Origin: UBA5336 sp964415675
Lineage (GTDB): Bacteria > Pseudomonadota > Alphaproteobacteria > Caulobacterales > Hyphomonadaceae
Reading direction: 5' to 3'
Assembly (NCBI GenBank): GCA_964415675.1
Contig: CAYQBG010000006.1
Coordinates: forward strand, 1-64,000
Length of the DNA: 64,000 bases
The translations under genes and the position numbers were made by a program. Positions 53,522-62,369 of this stretch are shown piece after piece. The number at the start of each line of letters is the position of its first letter. Within the stretch, counting starts at the first letter, position 1. Under the pieces are notes generated by a model, which saw only the letters and a list, made by a program, of their open reading frames with translations, was not told the origin of the DNA and made no database searches.

Positions 53522-54112
53522 ATGCAGTCTGGGCTTATCGGATCCTGGCGCCCGCCGCTGGCCAGTCTTTTCCTGGTGTTTGCAGGCCTTTGCAGCGCGG
53601 CCGAAGCACAGGTGGGCCATCGTTTCCGGCTGTCTGCCGCGCCCGTGGTTCATGTCTGGGAAAACGGTTCGCCCGTCGGCAAAGGCGGATCGGTCTCTCT
53701 GGGGCAGGCTGGAACGGACCGGACGCCGGGCGCGCCGGACCTCGTCGTGACCGGAAAACTCGTACCCGTTTCGTTTGCAGCGCCCTCACGCAACCCTTCC
53801 CGCCCGTTCCAGGTGGCGTCAAACGCGCCATTCTCGATCGAAATTGCCTGTCATGGACTTAATCAGCCCGGCACGACCAGTATTCAGATAGAAATCTCCG
53901 GAACCGGCCCTGGCGCACAGATCCCCGGCCCGGCCACAGGCTTTGTCAGGCTGAGCCGCGAGGCGCCCTCCTCAGTGCTGTACAGGGCCTCAAGCCGGAC
54001 TGCCAAAACACCGGGATCGCCACTCGACCAGTCCATCCAGTTCAACCTGCATAGTCCGGACGGGGGGCTCGACTTGTCCGCCTGCCGTCTCGACATTACA
54101 GCAGATAAATAA
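53522..54112 (+). CDS. Secreted protein of unknown function, paralogue 1
   Basis: A 196-residue protein with a signal peptide (about 1-30, ending AEAQ). The mature part looks like a small beta-sandwich rich in serine, proline and glycine. It shares with the next gene the motif VASNAPF (residues 98-104) followed by an acidic strand, and a DQSIQF segment (169-174) followed by a LS-containing strand near the C-terminus. Two cysteines (C110, C188) could form a disulfide. No known family was recognised; a surface or fimbria-like role is only a guess. GGAAAGGGA precedes the ATG. Confidence 0.65.
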   Translation: MQSGLIGSWRPPLASLFLVFAGLCSAAEAQVGHRFRLSAAPVVHVWENGSPVGKGGSVSLGQAGTDRTPGAPDLVVTGKLVPVSFAAPSRNPSRPFQVASNAPFSIEIACHGLNQPGTTSIQIEISGTGPGAQIPGPATGFVRLSREAPSSVLYRASSRTAKTPGSPLDQSIQFNLHSPDGGLDLSACRLDITADK

Positions 54113-54192
54113 ACAGTCGAAGTTTTGCTATACGCATTTCAGCCTATCTTAAAATTGTTCATGTTGTCTGTCGGAGTTCTGCTGTTCCACAC

Positions 54193-55044
54193 TTGGAGAC
54201 TGGTATCGGATTCCGCCGCCATATCGCTATTGCCGCTGCCTTCGCTGGTTTGCTCCCGCTCGCTTCGATTGCGGATGTGAGCGACCGTGCCGGTTTCAAG
54301 GTGATCGGCGCGGTCGTTGTCTGGAGCGCAGATGATGGCGGCTCGGCACCCACGGCCGTCGATTTCATCATTGATACCGGATCGGGAACCAGTGCCACCA
54401 CATCCGGCGACGCCGACCTGATAGCCAGCGACACGCACACGGTCGTGACCGGAAGTTTGGTATCCACCGCTGATGCCGTCAATTCCGCCGGCACCATGCC
54501 GTTTCTGCTCGAAGACACGACAAGTGGCGACTTCAATACCGACACCAATAGCGACGGGATCACCAACGCGTCCGACAGTTTCACTCCGCTGGGGATTGAC
54601 GGGTCAACGGACGCCTCTGTCAACGCGGCGACGTCGCGTTCCAGCTTCTACGTCGCATCCAATGCGCCGTTTGCAATCGATGCCGATACCGATTTCCCGA
54701 ATAGCGGCATAAACTGGCTCATGATGCAGATCACCCGGCTCGATATGTCCGTGACGCTGAGCGGGGATGACGGGCTCGCATTCGGCTCGGCGGCACAATT
54801 CCCCCATTCAGCCGGAACAACCGGCGGAATGACTAGCTTTCCCAACCTTTTTTCCCTTCTGAACGGACGCAATGTCTTCACCGGTGACCAGCGAACGGCC
54901 GCCAGCCGGGGCAACCTCGCCGACCAGTCCGTTCGCTTCGACGTGGCCTACTCCATCGGCGCAGCAAACCTGTCGGGCTATGACCTCTCGCTCGGCACCT
55001 ACGACTTCGAAGTCGATGTCACCTATACTGTGTTCATTCCCTGA
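54193..55044 (+). CDS. Secreted protein of unknown function, paralogue 2
   Basis: A 283-residue protein with a signal peptide (about 1-27) and a serine/threonine/aspartate-rich beta domain. It shares VASNAPF (154-160) and DQSVRFD (244-250) with the preceding gene, so the two are paralogues. DTNSDGITNASDS (about 117-129) resembles a calcium-binding DxNxDG loop. The C-terminus ends in alternating hydrophobic strands (YDFEVDVTYTVFIP), as in strand-exchanged surface subunits. The start is TTG without a good ribosome-binding site, so the true start is uncertain. It lies 80 bp after paralogue 1. Confidence 0.65.
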   Translation: METGIGFRRHIAIAAAFAGLLPLASIADVSDRAGFKVIGAVVVWSADDGGSAPTAVDFIIDTGSGTSATTSGDADLIASDTHTVVTGSLVSTADAVNSAGTMPFLLEDTTSGDFNTDTNSDGITNASDSFTPLGIDGSTDASVNAATSRSSFYVASNAPFAIDADTDFPNSGINWLMMQITRLDMSVTLSGDDGLAFGSAAQFPHSAGTTGGMTSFPNLFSLLNGRNVFTGDQRTAASRGNLADQSVRFDVAYSIGAANLSGYDLSLGTYDFEVDVTYTVFIP

Positions 55045-55224
55045 GCAGCGTCTGCCCGAGGGCAGTTTCGGGCCAAGGGTAGCCTGTGGGCGCATGCATC
55101 TCGGTGGGCGCGATCTGGCCCTGTTCAGTCGTTGCCGCCAAGCGGGATGATGTCGTGTTTTCTCTTAAGCGATCAGGTCGCAGGACCAGACGCTGCCAAT
55201 GTCGGCGAGTGGTCGGAAACTGCC

Positions 55225-56178
55225 CTAGCGCCGCTTTGTCCAGTGACGGCCTTCGCGCTCGGCGATGAACGCCGCGAAGGCGTCCGCGAGGCTGCCCACA
55301 TCGCTTTTCACCTGGCCGCGATAGCGGCTGCCGAAACTGTGGACGCTGTCGATTTCCGCGCGCTCCAGTTCCCGGCTCAGCGAGACACGCTGGCGGATGG
55401 GTTCTGAAAAGGTCCGCCCGGGCCAGTCATCCTTCAGCTTGTCGAGCTGCTTTCGGTGGCTGCGCGAGCGCGCCGAGAAACGGGTGCACACAACGAACTG
55501 GCGCTCGGGCAGGTTTGCCGGGTCGGTGCCGAGCCAGTCGCTCATGGACGGATGGGCCAGCCAGCGCAGGAACTGGTGCACACCCCAGACCGAAAGCGCC
55601 TCAGCCAGGGTCGGGGTGACGTAATAGTCCGCCAGTTTCAGCGCCGCCCGGCACAGCGCCGACACATGCGGCGGACAATCGACGATCATCAGGTCGCAGC
55701 GCTTGCGCACGGATGCCGTCGTGGACATCACACGTTCTGCCAGTTCATCGCCGATTTCGAACCAACCATCGCCGGGGCTGCGCTCCAGATGAGGCTCCAG
55801 GAAGCGAAGGCCCGGATGCGCCGGCAGGAGGTTCACCCAGCCATCCACATCGCCGCGCTGGCGTTTCCAGGCAAGCTCCTCGACCACTGTGGAATTTCGT
55901 GTCTCGACCACATCGGCGAGGGCGGGATTGGCCCGCCCCTCCGCCGGGAGGAAAACATCCAGTATCGCTGCCAGCCCCCGCCCCTGATTGAGCTCGCGCT
56001 GCACGCCATCACTGGTCAGGATGGTTTCGCTGAGATTGGCCTGGGCGTCAAAATCGCAGAGCAGGACATTCAGGCCGTAATGATAGGCAAGCCCTTCGGC
56101 GAGCATCAGGGCCGTTGTGGACTTCCCCACGCCGCCCTTCAGATTGGCCACAGCCACGACCGGAGGCCTTGCCGCCAT
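55225..56178 (-). CDS. Orphan ParA/MinD-family ATPase
   Basis: A 317-residue ParA-type ATPase. The deviant Walker A is KGGVGKSTTALML, the Walker A' region CDFDAQANLSETI, and the Walker B-like IVDCPPHVSAL. The C-terminal third is longer than in chromosomal ParA and rich in Arg/Lys (FSARSRSHRKQLDKLK). No parB-like partner or cargo protein gene is adjacent. It may position a protein complex or a mobile element; the cargo is unknown. The ATG at 56178 has AGGGG upstream; GTG 56187 is an alternative. Confidence 0.85.
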   Translation of the reverse strand: MAARPPVVAVANLKGGVGKSTTALMLAEGLAYHYGLNVLLCDFDAQANLSETILTSDGVQRELNQGRGLAAILDVFLPAEGRANPALADVVETRNSTVVEELAWKRQRGDVDGWVNLLPAHPGLRFLEPHLERSPGDGWFEIGDELAERVMSTTASVRKRCDLMIVDCPPHVSALCRAALKLADYYVTPTLAEALSVWGVHQFLRWLAHPSMSDWLGTDPANLPERQFVVCTRFSARSRSHRKQLDKLKDDWPGRTFSEPIRQRVSLSRELERAEIDSVHSFGSRYRGQVKSDVGSLADAFAAFIAEREGRHWTKRR

Positions 56179-56345
56179 CAAACACACCCCTGCAACTGAG
56201 ACATTTCCCTTATTGCACGAGTGCGCGCGCCAAGACCAGCACTCGCGTCGCTGACCGCTTGAGGTCGCGCGGCAATCTGCGAGGATAAGGGCACGGCTGA
56301 GGCGGGCAAGGCCTGCCAGCCGGCTCAGCGAAGGGACACATCACC

Positions 56346-56696
56346 ATGGAATGGTTCAATCAGGTTTTCGATCTTGCCGCCGTCGCATCTGGCGCAGGGC
56401 TCGCCGGCGGCGCGGGCAGCACCGCCATCGCGCTTGCCTTCAGCGGCGCGATCATCCGCTTCATCATGCGCACACTGCTCACCGCCCTCCTGACAGGTGC
56501 CGGCTTCATCTTCCTGCTTGACTGGCTCGGCTTCGAGATTGTGGCAGGTGAGGAACTGGCGGCGCGCGCGCCTGTCGGGGACGGTCGGTTCGCGACCGAG
56601 ACCTTCACCGGCCCCGATGGAGAGCCGCTCGAGCGCGCCGAAATTCCGCAGGGTGACCGGGTCTATGTGATCAATTCGCCCTTCCGGAAAGACTGA
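56346..56696 (+). CDS. Small membrane protein of unknown function
   Basis: A 116-residue protein with two hydrophobic helices (about 18-38 and 42-64) followed by a soluble tail of about 50 residues (GDGRFATETFTGPDGEPLERAEIPQGDRVYVIN) that looks like a small beta domain. AAGGGA precedes the ATG. It is divergent from the parA gene, with the FAD-linked oxidase gene 39 bp downstream. No family recognised. Confidence 0.6.
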   Translation: MEWFNQVFDLAAVASGAGLAGGAGSTAIALAFSGAIIRFIMRTLLTALLTGAGFIFLLDWLGFEIVAGEELAARAPVGDGRFATETFTGPDGEPLERAEIPQGDRVYVINSPFRKD

Positions 56697-56735
56697 CGCG
56701 TTCCCGCAGGAGGCATTTGCCGCTAGAGTGCGCGT

Positions 56736-58172
56736 ATGTCCACGATAGACACGCCCCGCCCCGACACGCTTCCAGCGCCTTTTCTGGATGGCCTGAAACA
56801 GCTTCTCGGCCCAAAAGGCTGGACGCGCGAACCTGAAGCGCTGATGGCAGCCTCCACGCCCTGGCGCGGCGCTTTCGCCCCCGGCGACACACCGCTTATC
56901 GCCCGCCCGGCGAGCACCGACGAGACTGCGGCCCTGGTGAAACTCTGCGCGCAGCACCGCGTCGCCATCACGCCTCAGGGGGGAAATACCGGACTGGTCG
57001 ATGGCGGCACGCCGCATGGCGAGATCACCGTGTCCATGACGCGCATGCAGGCCGTGCGCGATCTCGACGGGTTCAACAACTCCCTCACGATCGAGGCCGG
57101 CGCCCCGCTTGTCGCGGCGCAGAAGGCGGCAAGCGATGCCGGGCGGCTTTTCCCGCTCTCGCTCGGCTCGGAAGGGACCGCGACCATAGGCGGCCTGATC
57201 TCCACCAATGCGGGCGGCGTGGCCGTCCTGCGCTACGGAATGATGCGTGACCTCCTGCTTGGCCTGGAAGTCGTGCTTCCCTCCGGCGAGGTCTGGGATG
57301 GGCTGTCGGGCCTGCGCAAGAACAATACAGGCTATGACCTGAAACACCTCTTTGCCGGAGCGGAAGGCACGCTCGGCCTGATCACGGCGGCGACGCTGAA
57401 ACTCTTCCCGGCCGTCCAGCGAGCCAGCGCCTGGATAACCTGCGAAAGCGCCGCCGATGTCGTGGCTCTGCTTGCCCGCATCCGGGAAACAGCGGGCGAT
57501 ACGGTAACAAGCTTCGAGATGATCCCGGCAAATGCGGTGAAAATGGTTCGCGAGGATATGACCAACCTGCGCGACCCCCTGCCCTCGCCATCCCCCTGGC
57601 GGGTGCTCTGCGAAATTTCCATGGGCAGTGAGAGCCATGCCCGCGAAACGCTGGAAAACGCGCTCGGCGCCGCACTGGAGGACGGGCTGGCCAGCGATGC
57701 GTTGATTGCCGAGAATCTAAGCCAGGCGGGCGATTTCTGGGCGATCCGGGAATCGATTCCGCTCTCGAAGAAAGCCTTCGGCATGTCGGTGAACCATGAT
57801 GTTTCGGTCCCGGTCTCGAAAATTCCCGATTTTCTCGACGCCACAGCGAGCGATTTGAGCGCCATTGCACCAGAGGCGGAGATTGTGGCCTTCGGCCATG
57901 TCGGCGACGGCAACCTGCACTATTCCGCCTGCGACCCGGCCGACCCCGACCAATCCGCGCTGAAGGCGAAAGCTGACGCGATCACCGCAGCCGTCCATGC
58001 CAGCGCCATGTCATTTGGCGGATCGATCTCAGCGGAACATGGTGTCGGGCGGCTGAAACGCGACGAACTGGCCTCCATCCGCCCGCCAGCCGCGACAGAT
58101 GCCATGCGCGCGATCAAGCAGGCGCTCGACCCGCTCGGCATCATGAATCCCGGCCGCGTGATCAGCATCTGA
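56736..58172 (+). CDS. FAD-linked 2-hydroxyacid oxidase (GlcD / D2HGDH type)
   Basis: A 478-residue vanillyl-alcohol-oxidase-fold flavoenzyme. The FAD-binding domain has TPQGGNTGLVDGG and SLGSEGTATIGGLISTNAGG; the cap and C-terminal region have VAFGHVGDGNLHYS and SAEHGVGRLKRDEL, the metal and substrate site of D-2-hydroxyglutarate and D-lactate dehydrogenases. It probably oxidises a D-2-hydroxyacid to a 2-ketoacid. The exact substrate (2-hydroxyglutarate, lactate or glycolate) is not determinable here; no glcE/glcF are adjacent, which favours a single-subunit enzyme. Confidence 0.9.
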   Translation: MSTIDTPRPDTLPAPFLDGLKQLLGPKGWTREPEALMAASTPWRGAFAPGDTPLIARPASTDETAALVKLCAQHRVAITPQGGNTGLVDGGTPHGEITVSMTRMQAVRDLDGFNNSLTIEAGAPLVAAQKAASDAGRLFPLSLGSEGTATIGGLISTNAGGVAVLRYGMMRDLLLGLEVVLPSGEVWDGLSGLRKNNTGYDLKHLFAGAEGTLGLITAATLKLFPAVQRASAWITCESAADVVALLARIRETAGDTVTSFEMIPANAVKMVREDMTNLRDPLPSPSPWRVLCEISMGSESHARETLENALGAALEDGLASDALIAENLSQAGDFWAIRESIPLSKKAFGMSVNHDVSVPVSKIPDFLDATASDLSAIAPEAEIVAFGHVGDGNLHYSACDPADPDQSALKAKADAITAAVHASAMSFGGSISAEHGVGRLKRDELASIRPPAATDAMRAIKQALDPLGIMNPGRVISI

Positions 58173-58323
58173 ACGCGCCACACTGACTTGCAATGCGCGT
58201 GCTTCGTTTCTTGCTGCGGATGAATTCTGCTTGCTTTGTTCGCGTCTATCGGGACATCTGAAACACCGGTCCGATTATATTCGGTCTTGTTGACAGGAGC
58301 GGCGGGAATAAGGGGATGAAAGA

Positions 58324-60081
58324 ATGAAATTTTTCGGCTGTGATATACGCTTTTCCAGGCCTCGAATTCTTTCTGTCATCCTGGCAGCATGGTTCTCTAT
58401 TCTCTTGGCGCCTTCCGCCATCTCGGAAAACGCTGTCTACAAGGGCGAGGTCGTCAAGTGCAGCCAGACTTATCCCGGTGACGACAAATATGCAGCAGCC
58501 TTCCTCGATATAGGTAAGGGGACATGCTGGCAGTGTCCCAAATCGCATCCGCACCGGACCGTTTTTCCGGTCGACAGGGGCGCGGCATGCGAGCGACGCG
58601 CTTACACGAAATACAAGCGCGCAAGCGGGCCCGAAAACCCAACCGGCCTGCTCAGGACGGACTGCCGGAGCGGCTGGTTTCTCGATATCGGCCTTGGTAA
58701 ATGCTATTCCTGCGGGGGCTATAACCGCACCACCGCCCATGTCGGAAGCGCGAAAGCCTGCTCGACCCGCGTTGCGGTGAGCCGGACCAGCGCCAGGCAG
58801 GCTGGCGATTCCGGCTGCCCGGATGATCAGTTCCAGCACCTGCTGTCGGGCCGGTGCTATAGCTGCCCGGACGGCACCTATCGCAATGCCAATACCGGCG
58901 CCGATCCATCGACATTCAATGCCTGCACCCGCTGTGGAAGCGAGGGCGGCAAGCCCTGCCCGGTCACCACGCTGCGCAAGTCCTGCGATGACGGGCTGGA
59001 AGAGGATTTCATCAAGGGGATCTGCGTGCCCAGCACGTCTGAACTCCTGCGCCGTGACGCGATGGCCAGGATCGACGCGATGGGCGGTGAACTCACATCG
59101 ACGATTGAACGCGCCATGTTGCAGTCCGAGGATGACGACCTGAAATCAGGCATCCGGGCGCAGAGCTCGAACTCATCCGAACACGCAGAAGACACGGCCG
59201 CCAGGAGCTTCAAGCCCTGCCCGAAGGAATCGAAGGACGGTGTGCGTTTCAACACCTGGACGCTGAGTGTCCTGGCGGACGGCAAGGCCGGCATCGGTGT
59301 GGGCGCGGAAACGGGCCTGGCGGTCGATATCAGCCAGCCGCTGGGCAGCGGGCGCGAGCGTCCCGTCTTTGCCTTCGGCGGTGTGGAATATTCCTTCCAA
59401 CTCGCCGCATCGGGTTCGGGCGGGGTCAATTATGGCTGCTGGCGCGCCCAGAACAATGGGCTGGGCGGAGATTATCATGGCATCGTCCTGGACGCTGTTG
59501 GTGTGATCACCGGCGGCGCGGCCGCGATCACCAAGAACCCGGCAGTCGTCACGAAAATGGGGCCCGGCCCGTCCATTCCCATCGCCTTCTGGTATGATGT
59601 TCATGGCCACAAGAAAGCGCTGAAAGCCTGGGAAGACGGGGGCCGGCAAGGCGCAAAGCCGAAGAAGATAGACGGCAAGCGCGATTATCTGGGCTTCACG
59701 GTGGCACTCGGCGCCGGCTATGGCGCGGACCTCACCGGCATATCCTATGTCCGGGGCACCACCGGGCAGGTCACAGGCGTATTTCCCCCACCCCTTCCCG
59801 GTGACAAGGTGTTCGGCTCTTTCTACACTTTCGCCGATAACCCGGAGGCCCGGAACGAGTTCGTGATGGGCGGGCCGAACCTCGTTCGCGTTCGGGGTCA
59901 TCGTGTCGGCGGGCAGCCCGGTGCCTGGCATATTTATGAGCGCAAGCTGTTCGCGGGCGAGAGGAATCTGTTCATCGCCCCGAACGGCGGGCAAACATAC
60001 AAGATCGAAGCCGATGGCACGCTGACCTGGCGTTCGAACAGGTCGGACGGCAAGGTCATCAAGCTCGAACCTGCGGGCTGA
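58324..60081 (+). CDS. Cysteine-rich secreted protein, unknown function
   Basis: A 585-residue protein with a signal peptide (about 1-35). Residues about 40-235 contain repeated cysteine-rich units, each with a hydrophobic FLDIG/HLLSG turn then a Cys-x-x-Cys pair: FLDIGKGTCWQCP, FLDIGLGKCYSCGG and HLLSGRCYSCPDG, similar to small EGF/TNFR-like modules and rare in bacteria. A short helical spacer (about 240-300) leads to a glycine-rich beta domain (about 305-500) and a C-terminal segment. AAGGGGA precedes the ATG. It lies alone between the FAD oxidase gene and ybaB. No function assigned. Confidence 0.75.
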   Translation: MKFFGCDIRFSRPRILSVILAAWFSILLAPSAISENAVYKGEVVKCSQTYPGDDKYAAAFLDIGKGTCWQCPKSHPHRTVFPVDRGAACERRAYTKYKRASGPENPTGLLRTDCRSGWFLDIGLGKCYSCGGYNRTTAHVGSAKACSTRVAVSRTSARQAGDSGCPDDQFQHLLSGRCYSCPDGTYRNANTGADPSTFNACTRCGSEGGKPCPVTTLRKSCDDGLEEDFIKGICVPSTSELLRRDAMARIDAMGGELTSTIERAMLQSEDDDLKSGIRAQSSNSSEHAEDTAARSFKPCPKESKDGVRFNTWTLSVLADGKAGIGVGAETGLAVDISQPLGSGRERPVFAFGGVEYSFQLAASGSGGVNYGCWRAQNNGLGGDYHGIVLDAVGVITGGAAAITKNPAVVTKMGPGPSIPIAFWYDVHGHKKALKAWEDGGRQGAKPKKIDGKRDYLGFTVALGAGYGADLTGISYVRGTTGQVTGVFPPPLPGDKVFGSFYTFADNPEARNEFVMGGPNLVRVRGHRVGGQPGAWHIYERKLFAGERNLFIAPNGGQTYKIEADGTLTWRSNRSDGKVIKLEPAG

Positions 60082-60137
60082 CCGCTCCAGCCCATGGCGT
60101 TTTCCGGCCCCGGATTGTCCCGTTCGGGCGGAACCGC

Positions 60138-60464
60138 CTAAAATGGGAGTTTGAAACCCGGCAGCATGCCGCCGCCCAGATCCTTGGTCGCTTCCTTCAT
60201 GGCCGCCTCCATCTCCGATTCCAGGCGCTTGCGGGCATCGGCATGGGCAGCCTTGATCAGGTCCTCGATAATCTCGGCCTCGTCGCTCATGAGTGAAGGA
60301 TCAATGGTCAGCCCAACCATCTCGCCCTTGCCTTTCAGCACGACCCTGATCATGCCGGCGCCGGCCACACCCTCTGCCTCCAGCGCCTCGACCTTCTGCT
60401 GCGCCTCCTGCATCTTTTGCTGCATTTCCTGCGCCTGGCGCATGATCTTGGAGAGGTCTTTCAT
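60138..60464 (-). CDS. ybaB: Nucleoid-associated protein YbaB/EbfC
   Basis: A 108-residue DNA-binding protein. The N-terminal helix MKDLSKIMRQAQEMQQKMQEAQ and the GAGMIRVVLKGKGEMVGLTIDPSLM strand region are typical; it forms a tweezer-like dimer on DNA. It lies 22 bp after dnaX in the same direction, the conserved dnaX-ybaB pair. recR, the usual third gene, is missing here; the next gene is on the other strand. Confidence 0.95.
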   Translation of the reverse strand: MKDLSKIMRQAQEMQQKMQEAQQKVEALEAEGVAGAGMIRVVLKGKGEMVGLTIDPSLMSDEAEIIEDLIKAAHADARKRLESEMEAAMKEATKDLGGGMLPGFKLPF

Positions 60465-60486
60465 CGCCTGTTTCCTTTGGTTATCT

Positions 60487-62199
60487 TCAGCTGGAGGCGC
60501 GCTTGCGATCCATATCGATCACATTGCCCCTGTCGTTGCCCGGTTCAACCGGCCCCTCCTGGCGCACCTCGACAATCTCGGCGCCCGGAAGCGCGGCCAG
60601 CGCCGACTGCACCTTCGGATGGGCACGCACCGCATCAATCTTCTCGCGCCGAACCCGTTCAGCACGGTCTTTCAGGGTTTCGGCCGTGGTCTCCACCTGG
60701 AGGATATCCCAGGCATGGCCCGTATCCTCTTCCAGAAAACTCGCCAGCCGTCGCAAAAGCCCTTCAGGCGCTCCGTCCACGAGCGCGCATTCAATCCGGC
60801 CAGGGGCAGCGGCCGCCGGCCTGATATAGGTCTCCACCTCGCCAAGCAGCAGGGCCTCGCGTCGCGCCTTCAGCCGGTCAACCACTTCGTCGAAACCGGT
60901 AGGCCCCGCGCCACCCCCGGACGGGGAAGCGCCGGCTGAGCCGCCACTGCCCGCACCCGCGCCAGCCGCGCTTTCCGCGATCATTCGCGCCGCCTCCTCC
61001 GGCGAGGGCAGCCCGGCCGCAGACACAAGCCGAAGCACGACCATTCGCAGCGCCGTTGCCGTGTCAGGCGCTGTCTGGGTGTCGCGATAGCCGGACAGGA
61101 GCATCTGCCAGTATCGTGAGACCTGCGCAGGTGTGAGATACTGAGCAAGCGCGCGGGTGCGCTCAACCTGGTCGCTCGGCGCGGCGGGCGCATAATCGTC
61201 GCCGGCCACCTGCGCACTGGCGACGGCCGCGCAGATATCCATCAGGTCCTTCAGCAGAACCAGCGGTTCGGCGCCCGCAAGCAGCTGGTCATCGACCTCC
61301 GCCAGCGCCTCTTTGCCCCGGCCATGAACAGCCATGTCAAACACATCCATCAGCCGTCCGCGGTCGCCAAGGCCGAGCATGTCGCGCACAGCCTCTGCGC
61401 TGACCGAGCCGCCATCACTTGTCTGAACTATTGCCTGATCGAGAATGGAAAGGCCGTCACGCACGGAGCCTTCAGCGGCCCGCGCGATCAGGGCGAGGCC
61501 TTCATCAGACACGCTGGCGCCCTCGCGCGCCGCCACCCGGCCCAGATGCTGAGCGAGCGCGGCGGGATCGAGGCGTTTGAGGTCAAAGCGCTGACAGCGT
61601 GACAGCACCGTGACCGGCACCTTGCGGATCTCGGTGGTCGCGAAGATGAATTTCACATGGCCCGGCGGCTCTTCCAGCGTTTTCAGCAGCGCATTGAAGG
61701 CCGCGATCGAGAGCATGTGCACCTCGTCGATCACATAAACCTTGTAGCGCGCCGAGACTGGCGAATATCGCGCGCCTTCCAGAAGTTCGCGCATGTCCGC
61801 TACGCCGGTGCGGGACGCGGCATCGAGTTCGAGCACATCGGGGTCGCGCCCGGCCATGATGGCCTCACAATGCTCTCCCGGCGGGTCAAGCATGATCGAG
61901 GGCTGGTCGGTATCTGCGGAACGATAATTCAGCGCGCGTGCGAGCAGGCGCGCTGTGGTCGTCTTGCCCACGCCGCGAACGCCCGTCAGCATGAAGGCGT
62001 GCGCGATCCGGTCGGTCTCGAAAGCATTGCGGAGCGTTCGCACCATCGCTTCCTGGCCAATCAGGTCCTCAAACCGGCGTGGGCGGTATTTGCGCGCCAG
62101 CACCTGATAGCCGCCATCGCCCTGCGGGCCAGTCTCCTCATCGCTGAACATCGAAAAGGTCGCCGTGTCGGGGCGCTCGGTAGGATCATCCTCGCTCAT
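60487..62199 (-). CDS. dnaX: DNA polymerase III gamma/tau subunit
   Basis: A 570-residue clamp-loader ATPase. Walker A is GVRGVGKTTTARLLARAL, Walker B VYVIDEVHML, sensor 1 IFATTEIRKVP and the SRC motif LSRCQRFDLKR. The usual zinc cysteines are reduced to one (PGEHCEAIM), as commonly seen in this class. A Gly/Ala/Ser-rich linker (about 415-445) precedes the tau-like C-terminal domain. The ATG at 62199 gives the conserved start region; the frame upstream is not conserved. No A-rich slippery site for a gamma product was seen. ybaB follows. Confidence 0.95.
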   Translation of the reverse strand: MSEDDPTERPDTATFSMFSDEETGPQGDGGYQVLARKYRPRRFEDLIGQEAMVRTLRNAFETDRIAHAFMLTGVRGVGKTTTARLLARALNYRSADTDQPSIMLDPPGEHCEAIMAGRDPDVLELDAASRTGVADMRELLEGARYSPVSARYKVYVIDEVHMLSIAAFNALLKTLEEPPGHVKFIFATTEIRKVPVTVLSRCQRFDLKRLDPAALAQHLGRVAAREGASVSDEGLALIARAAEGSVRDGLSILDQAIVQTSDGGSVSAEAVRDMLGLGDRGRLMDVFDMAVHGRGKEALAEVDDQLLAGAEPLVLLKDLMDICAAVASAQVAGDDYAPAAPSDQVERTRALAQYLTPAQVSRYWQMLLSGYRDTQTAPDTATALRMVVLRLVSAAGLPSPEEAARMIAESAAGAGAGSGGSAGASPSGGGAGPTGFDEVVDRLKARREALLLGEVETYIRPAAAAPGRIECALVDGAPEGLLRRLASFLEEDTGHAWDILQVETTAETLKDRAERVRREKIDAVRAHPKVQSALAALPGAEIVEVRQEGPVEPGNDRGNVIDMDRKRASS

Positions 62200-62369
62200 G
62201 GCGCAGGATAATGGACGCGCACGCCATCCGGGGCAATGGCCCGCGAGCGGCGCATTCACAGGAAGCCGAGCGCCAGCGTTTGCAAGTGCGAAAGCCGGTG
62301 ATATGCGAACACCAGAAAAACAGCCGCGACGCTCCGCACCGCGCTCCCGACACAGAAGGCCCAACGCCC

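Noticed and set aside
60487..62199. Programmed frameshift in dnaX
   Set aside because: No A-rich slippery heptamer with a downstream hairpin was found, and the full frame reads through the tau-like C-terminus, as usual in this class.
62200..62369. SRP RNA (ffs) gene near dnaX
   Set aside because: The gap has a short GGAAGC stretch but not the conserved GGAAGG/AGCAGC helix 8 core or a foldable RNA of the right length.
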